From Actinomycetota bacterium (lineage in GTDB: Bacteria; Actinomycetota; Acidimicrobiia; Acidimicrobiales; CADCSY01), in contig JADDQY010000105.1 in the NCBI GenBank assembly GCA_016781135.1, forward strand, positions 1-58,642: DNA of 58,642 bases. Reading direction: 5' to 3'. Shown here piece by piece: positions 53,093-58,642 of the stretch. Under the pieces are notes generated by a model that saw only the letters and a program-made list of their open reading frames with translations, was not told the origin of the DNA and did no database searches. How positions within the stretch are numbered: the first letter of the stretch is position 1; every line of letters starts with the position of its first letter. The position numbers and the translations under genes are program-made.

Positions 53093-54292
53093 TCATTCCA
53101 AGGCCTCGCCCTCCCAGCGGCCGCCCAACGACACGACACCGTGGCGCTCGGCGGGGGTGCCGGGTGCCACCTCGAACCGGAACGCCCGATGGCGGACGTC
53201 GTAGGAATGGGCCCCGGTGAGGTCGGTCAGCGATGCGCCGATGTCGTAGGTACCGGGAACGAGCAGGAGCCGGTCGACACGCAGGTCGACATGTCCTCGG
53301 CCCTCGATCTTGTCGGGTACCAGACCAGCGTCGCGAGTGCTGGGCTCGGTGACATGAATGCCTTCGACGCTGTACACCGCCATGGTGAACACCGGCCGTT
53401 CCAGTGGCTCCGGTGTTTGGTAGTGGAGGCGGAACACCGCGGGGTCGCCGGTGCGAAGCACGGCGGCGGCGCCGCGGTCGTCGAGCACCTCGATCCGCTC
53501 GATCCGCCCTTCACCGGTGCCCCACCGGGCTCCGAGCCCACCCTCGTCCAGCCGGTCGCGGTGAACCTGGCCAAGGTAGTGATCGATCACCTCTCCCACC
53601 GGTCCGGCTCGTTCCAGGCGACCGTCCTCCAGCAGAACAGCCTCATCGCAGAGGTTTCGGACGGCCCCCAGGTCATGGGAGACGATCACCACCGTGCGAC
53701 CGTCAGCCTGCAGGTCGGCGAACTTCTCCTTGCACTTGCGCTGGAACCTCTCGTCACCCACGGCCAGCACCTCGTCGACCAGCAGGACGGCTGGATCGAC
53801 GTTGATCGCGACCGAGAACCCCAGGCGAACGTACATCCCCGACGAGTAGTCCTTCACCGGCGTGTCGAGGAACGGCTCCACCTCGGCGAAGCTGACGATC
53901 TCGTCGAACTTTCGCTTGAGCTCCTTCCTGCCCAACCCGAGGATCGAGCCGTTCAGGAAGATGTTCTCCCGACCGGACAGCTCAGGGTGGAATCCCGCCC
54001 CCAGCTCCAGAAGGGCTGACAGCCGCCCCTGGACGGAGATGCGCCCGCGGTCAGGCCGCAAGATCTTGGCCATGGTCTTGAGCAGCGTGCTCTTGCCCGA
54101 CCCGTTCTTCCCGATGAGACCGAGCGTCGTGCCCTCGTGGACGTCGAGGGTGACGTCCCGCAGGGCCCACAGCTCCTCGAAGCGCGCCCGTCGCCCGCGC
54201 ACGAGCGATGCCTTGAGGGACTGGTTCCGCTCGTGGTAGAGGCGGAACCGCTTGGAGAGGTTTTCCACCGAGACGGCCACGGGCGCCGTCAT
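53093..54292 (-). CDS. wzt: Polysaccharide ABC exporter ATPase with Wzt C-domain
   Basis: A 399-aa protein. ATPase domain about 1-240: Walker A GKNGSGKST, signature YSSGMYVRLGF (the variant used by Wzt/TagH/RfbE exporters), Walker B VLLVDEVLAVGD and H-loop VSHD. Residues about 260-395 form a beta-rich Wzt-type C-terminal domain that, in O-antigen exporters, reads the sugar chain's terminal cap. ATG 54292, 73 bp after the permease gene. Confidence 0.9.
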   Translation of the reverse strand: MTAPVAVSVENLSKRFRLYHERNQSLKASLVRGRRARFEELWALRDVTLDVHEGTTLGLIGKNGSGKSTLLKTMAKILRPDRGRISVQGRLSALLELGAGFHPELSGRENIFLNGSILGLGRKELKRKFDEIVSFAEVEPFLDTPVKDYSSGMYVRLGFSVAINVDPAVLLVDEVLAVGDERFQRKCKEKFADLQADGRTVVIVSHDLGAVRNLCDEAVLLEDGRLERAGPVGEVIDHYLGQVHRDRLDEGGLGARWGTGEGRIERIEVLDDRGAAAVLRTGDPAVFRLHYQTPEPLERPVFTMAVYSVEGIHVTEPSTRDAGLVPDKIEGRGHVDLRVDRLLLVPGTYDIGASLTDLTGAHSYDVRHRAFRFEVAPGTPAERHGVVSLGGRWEGEALE

Positions 54293-54365
54293 CGCGCTCC
54301 TCGTTCCCTGCCCGATGCCCCTTTCCTGGCTTCGATGATGTCAAGGAGGGACCGAGGCGAGCGGC

Positions 54366-55190
54366 TCACAGCTCCTCGGCGAGGCGGGGCTCGAGGCGGG
54401 AGAAGACCAGCAGGCCGACCGCCATGCACGCCAGTCCCCATCCGAGCACGTAGAGGAGGTCGCCCAGGGGAGGAAAGCGGAGGTCGTAGAGCACGTCCCG
54501 GAAGGCTTCTACCATTGGCACCATCGGGTTCAGCCGGTACAGGGACCGCACGGGGACCTCGAGCCCGAACAGGCTGGCTTGCTCGGGCACCTGGGAGAGC
54601 GAGTACACGATCGGTGTTGCGTAGAACAGCGCTTGGAGCAGGATTCCGATGAGGTGCTTGACGTCGCGGAAATAGACGTTGACGGCGCCGAGGATCAGCC
54701 CGATCCCGAGGACGAACCCCGTCTGCACCAAGATGAGCAGGAGCACCAACGGGAGCCAAGGGAGCACGAAGTTGCCGAAGACCAAGAGGAGGACCGAGAG
54801 CACGCTGAACTCGATGAGCAGGGGCACCATCCAAGAGGCCACGTTGGCAACGACGAGGACCTCACGAGGGAAGTAGACCTTCTTGATGAGGTTGCCGTTC
54901 GCCACGAGGCTCTCAGTGGCCCCGTTCAGACCGTTGGCCAGGTAGTTCCACGGCAGCAGACCGCACAACAGGAACAGTGGAAAGTTCTGCAGGCCACTCG
55001 GCTCGCCCAGCGGGGTCGCGGCCGCGAAGAAGATCTTGAAGACCATGGTGAAGATGAGAGCAGTAGCGAGGGGATTGAGCAGCGACCACGACCACCCGAG
55101 CACCGACCGCTTGTACTTTCCCTTGAGCTCGCGCAAGGTGAGGTTCACGGCGAGGTCACGGACGTGCGCGTGCGTCGCCCGTGTTGCCAT
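54366..55190 (-). CDS. wzm: Polysaccharide ABC exporter permease
   Basis: A 274-aa ABC-2-type permease with six helices and family segments VNLTLRELKGKYKRSVLGWSWSLLNP near the N-terminus and FYATPIVYSLSQVPE plus LNPMVPMVEAFRDVL near the C-terminus. It exports undecaprenyl-linked glycan with the ATPase encoded just downstream. ATG 55190, 14 nt after the stop of the GT2 gene, so GT2, permease and ATPase form one operon. Confidence 0.9.
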   Translation of the reverse strand: MATRATHAHVRDLAVNLTLRELKGKYKRSVLGWSWSLLNPLATALIFTMVFKIFFAAATPLGEPSGLQNFPLFLLCGLLPWNYLANGLNGATESLVANGNLIKKVYFPREVLVVANVASWMVPLLIEFSVLSVLLLVFGNFVLPWLPLVLLLILVQTGFVLGIGLILGAVNVYFRDVKHLIGILLQALFYATPIVYSLSQVPEQASLFGLEVPVRSLYRLNPMVPMVEAFRDVLYDLRFPPLGDLLYVLGWGLACMAVGLLVFSRLEPRLAEEL

Positions 55191-55204
55191 AGCGAAGGGC
55201 AAGC

Positions 55205-56542
55205 CTACTCGGCTGAGCCCTCCGATCGATTGGCCACGTCCTTCCGTTCCCCTTGGGCGCGGCGTCTCAGCGTCGGCGGGAGAGCGCGAGCGAAGCCAGT
55301 CAGGGCGGCGAGGCGCAGGCGGACCACGTGCCAACGCGGGCGGACCCCCCGCAGCAGGGGCGCCAGGCCGTCGCGTCGAGCGTAGGAGGCGGTGACGAGC
55401 AGGAAACGGGCGGCCATCGCCATCACCGACCTCGCCGGTGCATAGGAGGCCAACACGAGCAGGCGGTTGCGCTCGCTGAAGTACTGGTGGAGGCGTGACC
55501 CCGCGACCACCGTGGCCGAGTGGACGTGGCGAGCAACGGCCTGCGGGACGGCGACGTGATGCCACCCGGCCCGCCGCGCTCGCAACGAGAGCTCGACGTC
55601 TTCGTAGTAGAGGAACAAGGTCTCATCGAACCGCCCCACCTGGCGCAGGTGCTCGGCGCGGAGCAGGACGGCAGCACCGCTCCAAGCATCCACCTCGACC
55701 GACTCGTCCCAACGGCCGTGGTCCTGTTGCAGCCATCCACGGTCGGCGGCGTAGCCGTCGTCGAGCACGGTGACGCCGACGCTGTTGATCACCTCGACGG
55801 GCTTGCCCCCGACTGCCAGCGGGTGCCACCGAGGATGGCGGTCCACGTGAAGCACGGTCTGCGCGTCCCCGCAGCGCAGCCGGATCTCGCGCTGGCCGAT
55901 GGCGGACAGCAACAAACTGCATCCTGCGCTGCTCCCATCGTCGAGCGCCGGTACCCGGAGGAGGGCGTTGCCCGCACTCCACTGGCGAGGTCCTGTCTGC
56001 TCGGCACCTGGCTCGGGCCCCCAGAAGCCGTGGACGAACTGCACTCGGTGGCTGACGTCTTCACCCGCTACTCGGGCGCCCGACACCAGGACGCCGAGCG
56101 GCCGGTGGTCCCCCCGCCCGAAGGTGGAGGTAGGGCTGTGCAGCTCGATCTCGACGAAGGGAACATCGAAGAGGATCTTCGGGCACGCGCCAGCCAGGCG
56201 AGGATCAGCGTCGTGAGCTTGGGCCAGACGCCAGAGCCAGTCGGGCTCCACCACGGCGTCGGGATTGAGCAGGGCGACGAGGTCGATCCCCGCCAGGTCG
56301 CCCATGCCGAGGTTGCAGCCCCCGCCGAAGCCGAGGTTGGCACCGGCCTCGATCACCCGTACGTCGGCTCTCGTGCTCCGCAGCGCAGAGGCGACGCCGT
56401 CGGTGGAGGCGTTGTCGACGAGCACCACATCCAGCCGCTCTGGGGGCCATTCGAGAGCACGAAGGCTCTCGACCGCCTGCACGGCCCGGGCCCCACCGTT
56501 GTAGTTCACGACCACGGCGCGGACACGGGGATGGGCCGGCAC
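55205..56542 (-). CDS. GT2 glycosyltransferase with inserted domain
   Basis: A 445-aa protein. The GT2 N-terminal part is standard: VRAVVVNYNGGARAVQAVESL, VVLVDNASTDG, NLGFGGGCNLGM and ALLNPDAVVEPDWL. Then about 130 residues of beta-rich sequence (roughly 145-275) separate it from the continuation DAWSGAAVLLRAEHLRQVG and FLYYEDVELSLRARRAGW, which completes the rhamnosyl/galactosyl-transferase type fold. GTG 56542 preferred (GGAG before it, TACCGT upstream); ATG 56578 is also possible. Leads the exporter operon, so probably builds the exported chain. Confidence 0.82.
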   Translation of the reverse strand: MPAHPRVRAVVVNYNGGARAVQAVESLRALEWPPERLDVVLVDNASTDGVASALRSTRADVRVIEAGANLGFGGGCNLGMGDLAGIDLVALLNPDAVVEPDWLWRLAQAHDADPRLAGACPKILFDVPFVEIELHSPTSTFGRGDHRPLGVLVSGARVAGEDVSHRVQFVHGFWGPEPGAEQTGPRQWSAGNALLRVPALDDGSSAGCSLLLSAIGQREIRLRCGDAQTVLHVDRHPRWHPLAVGGKPVEVINSVGVTVLDDGYAADRGWLQQDHGRWDESVEVDAWSGAAVLLRAEHLRQVGRFDETLFLYYEDVELSLRARRAGWHHVAVPQAVARHVHSATVVAGSRLHQYFSERNRLLVLASYAPARSVMAMAARFLLVTASYARRDGLAPLLRGVRPRWHVVRLRLAALTGFARALPPTLRRRAQGERKDVANRSEGSAE

Positions 56543-56663
56543 GGCTCCACGTTGGCACGACGGTACGTGAGCACGCATCCTGAGCGCCGGTCGTGGCCGG
56601 TGACGACGGCGAGCCATGGGCACGTTGCCGGCGGCAGCGAGGTGCCGGACGGCGATCACCGTC

Positions 56664-58280
56664 TCAGGCGCTTGTCTCCTTGATGAAGAGCCAGCCATCG
56701 AAGGACGTCAAGGTGACTCCGTCGGGTGCCTCGACCAGGTTCTCCAATCGCAACCGGTCGTCACCCCGAAGCAGGGCCTCGATCTCGGTGCAGTACTGCT
56801 GCACCAGCTGGTGGAACTCCACCAGGTCAGGGGTCTCCGTCAGATCGGGGCACATCATCAAGATCCTGCCGCCGGTCGGCAGTCCCTCGATCAGCGGCGG
56901 GATCGCCGCCTCCGGCCGGCTCTCGCGCATCCGCTCCAAGCTGTCGCGCCAGTCGGTGACCTGCACGTCGTCGACGGGGCCATGGGCGCCCGCGTACCGC
57001 AAGCCGGATGGGAGGTAGTAGGCCAGGAGGGGGATCTGGCTGAAGTCGGGCGAGATCACGAGATCGCCGGGTTGGAGGCTCGCAGCCGCCTGTTGCGCCA
57101 CCTCCTTGGCGTTGCTCTTCTGATACGGCGGCACCTTGACGCCGAGTGGAGCAGCGAAGAAGGCGGTCAGGACGATGGCCGGCACCGCCAGGTTTCCGCC
57201 GTGGGCCAAGCCGAAGGCGAGCACCAACATCAGCGGCGGGACCACCACGCCGAGGTAGCGGTAGCCCCAGACGGCGCTGAACCAGCCCCCGGCGAGGACG
57301 ACGACCGGCATGATGAGCATTGCCCCCACCGCCACCGCGTTGCGGCTCAACGGTCGCTTCATGACGCCCACCAGAGCGGCAAAGCTCCCCACGCCGAGCG
57401 CCACCACTGCCTCTCGGCCACCGAAGGCGACCGCCACCGAGTCACGCAAACCGACGAGCGTCGGACGGCGAGACCAGGGGTTGGGGTCATGAGCCACCTG
57501 GTAGAGCAGGGTTGGAACCCATGGCAGGTACAGCACTCCGACGGCGCCGAAGGCCAAGGCGGCGTCGACCAAGGTCCTCCGACGATCGGGCCGCACGACG
57601 GCGCACGGAAGGACGGCGGCAGCAGCTCCGGCCGCCAGGAAGAGCCCCCAGCTGTGGGTGTACACCAGCAAGGTGAGCACGACGGCGAAGGCCGGAAGGT
57701 AACGCCGGTTACCGAACACGAAGCCGTGGAGGAACGTGGCGGTGGTCAGGAGGGCAAGGAGGGTGACGAGACTGTACATACGGGTCTCGTTGGCGTAGTA
57801 GGCGACGAAGGGGTTCAGGGCGGCCAGCGCGGCGCACATCCAACCAGTCCGTCGTCCGAAGAGGCTCCACCCGGCCCACAGTGCGGCGGGAACGACCGCC
57901 AGCGCGAACAGGAGCGACAGCGTGTGGGTGGCCGCCTCGGAGCTCCCGAAGAGCGATGTCCACAGGTGGAGTAGGACGTAGTACAACGGCGGCGACCCGT
58001 CGAGGCGCAAGCTGGCGGGAATCTCCGCCAGGGGTTGCGTCGAGACGCCCACCGCGATCCCTTCGTCGATCCAGAACCAGACGTGGCGCCCCCGTCCCCA
58101 CAGGAAGGCCAGCACGACCAGGAGACCACCGAGGATGGCGAGGTCGGTTCGCAGGCGGCCGCGTACCCGAAGGAGCCCGGGGATCTGGACCAACGATTCC
58201 TTCACTCTGTGGTCGCGCCCGTTGACCACCGCGTCGCGCGGCAACGGGTCTCGTCGCGCCTGCTCGGTCACCTCGGTCAT
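56664..58280 (-). CDS. GT-C membrane glycosyltransferase (PMT/ArnT-like)
   Basis: A 538-aa protein with about 11 helices. After helix 1 (about 48-64) the external loop has FWIDEGIAVGVSTQ, the Asp-Glu motif of GT-C enzymes of the GT39/ArnT type, followed by DGSPPLYYVLLHLW and the region NPFVAYYANETRMYSL. The C-terminal approximately 130 residues are a soluble domain (SFDGWLFIKE end). It would use polyprenyl-phosphate sugars to decorate glycan or protein outside the cell. ATG 58280; the next gene upstream is not in the window. Confidence 0.82.
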   Translation of the reverse strand: MTEVTEQARRDPLPRDAVVNGRDHRVKESLVQIPGLLRVRGRLRTDLAILGGLLVVLAFLWGRGRHVWFWIDEGIAVGVSTQPLAEIPASLRLDGSPPLYYVLLHLWTSLFGSSEAATHTLSLLFALAVVPAALWAGWSLFGRRTGWMCAALAALNPFVAYYANETRMYSLVTLLALLTTATFLHGFVFGNRRYLPAFAVVLTLLVYTHSWGLFLAAGAAAAVLPCAVVRPDRRRTLVDAALAFGAVGVLYLPWVPTLLYQVAHDPNPWSRRPTLVGLRDSVAVAFGGREAVVALGVGSFAALVGVMKRPLSRNAVAVGAMLIMPVVVLAGGWFSAVWGYRYLGVVVPPLMLVLAFGLAHGGNLAVPAIVLTAFFAAPLGVKVPPYQKSNAKEVAQQAAASLQPGDLVISPDFSQIPLLAYYLPSGLRYAGAHGPVDDVQVTDWRDSLERMRESRPEAAIPPLIEGLPTGGRILMMCPDLTETPDLVEFHQLVQQYCTEIEALLRGDDRLRLENLVEAPDGVTLTSFDGWLFIKETSA

Positions 58281-58642
58281 GCCCGCAGGTCACCCCGCTC
58301 CATCGATGCCATCACCAACAAGTCTCTCCGTGTACAGAAGCGTCGGGGATCCCCCGAACATCCGGTCACGATCTCCTCCACCAATGCTCTGGGAGACGAG
58401 GACGCGGACATTCGTCGTCCACGGGCCTCACGTGCAGGCGCACGCCAGCGCCCTCAGTGCGGTCAGGTTAGCCTGTCGGCGACCGGAGGGCCTCGGCCGG
58501 GACCATCAGGCATGACGACCTCACGGCCGTCGTGGTTCGGGCCTCGCCTGCTGCCACGGTGAGACGTCGAAGTGATCCGCCGCCGGTGAGACTGCTCGCC
58601 CGTCGCCGGCCACCACCGACCCATGGCTTCGAGTGGGGTCTC
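58281..58642. other. Right-edge stretch without a supported gene
   Basis: 362 bp to the window edge. A TAGCCT box lies at 58469-58474 (plus). An open plus-strand frame from GTG 58532 (alternative GTG 58586) runs to the edge and ends HGFEWGL; it is too short to identify and may be the start of a gene that continues outside. Confidence 0.3.

Overview
The window comes from a high-GC actinobacterium. Codons end mostly in G or C, GTG starts are common, and many starts are preceded by a TANNNT box ending 6-9 nt upstream with no Shine-Dalgarno sequence, which is typical of leaderless actinobacterial mRNAs. SecA carries a SEC-C zinc tail, a DUF3499-like protein is present, and two gene strings match conserved Mycobacterium tuberculosis neighbourhoods (mec-cysO-cysM-murI-Rv1339-rph-rdgB and SIS-manB). 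No mycolate genes are seen. An Acidimicrobiia-type lineage is my best inference; it is not proven from the sequence.

Left part (1-9.9 kb): a HAD phosphatase and a CBS protein, then a decayed fur/perR-catalase locus. Next is one long minus-strand operon running from mec (8847) down to rdgB (3302): protein-bound sulfur cysteine synthesis (Mec, CysO, CysM), an MscS channel, glutamate racemase, a metallo-beta-lactamase-fold phosphodiesterase, RNase PH and RdgB, with several stop/start overlaps. smpB and the tmRNA gene ssrA follow on the plus strand.

Middle part (10-26.8 kb): a membrane-tethered metalloprotease; an iron-storage set (bfd and bfr, led by an unknown 122-aa protein) divergent from a UPF0016 cation transporter, with a 15-bp palindrome between them; ftsE-ftsX plus an M23 hydrolase; prfB; secA; and a long-form hibernation factor (hpf) with a roughly 380-nt, highly structured leader that is a candidate raiA-type RNA. 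Then comF, two small membrane proteins, ahcY, and a minus-strand operon for cell-surface sugars (large membrane protein, GtrA-GT2 fusion, manB, Trm112-like, SIS isomerase) extending to 30.6 kb.

Right part (30.6-58.6 kb): housekeeping genes (CPBP protease, DUF3499, ftsH, thioredoxin-like), then envelope glycan genes: DUF5719, a 1070-aa GT2/membrane glycosyltransferase, gmd, a GT-C-like protein, rmlC-rmlB-rmlD, a baeRF release-factor homologue, a CAP protein and an SDR. From about 47.9 kb sampled sequence is lower in GC and the content becomes a polysaccharide cluster: GT2, STELLO/DUF288-like transferase, a second GT-C-like paralogue, a GDP-mannose 3,5-epimerase homologue, GtrA, Wzt/Wzm ABC exporter, a GT2 with an inserted domain, and a GT-C membrane transferase. 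Together manB, gmd, the epimerase and rmlBCD would supply GDP-mannose-derived sugars and dTDP-rhamnose for a surface polymer exported by Wzm/Wzt.
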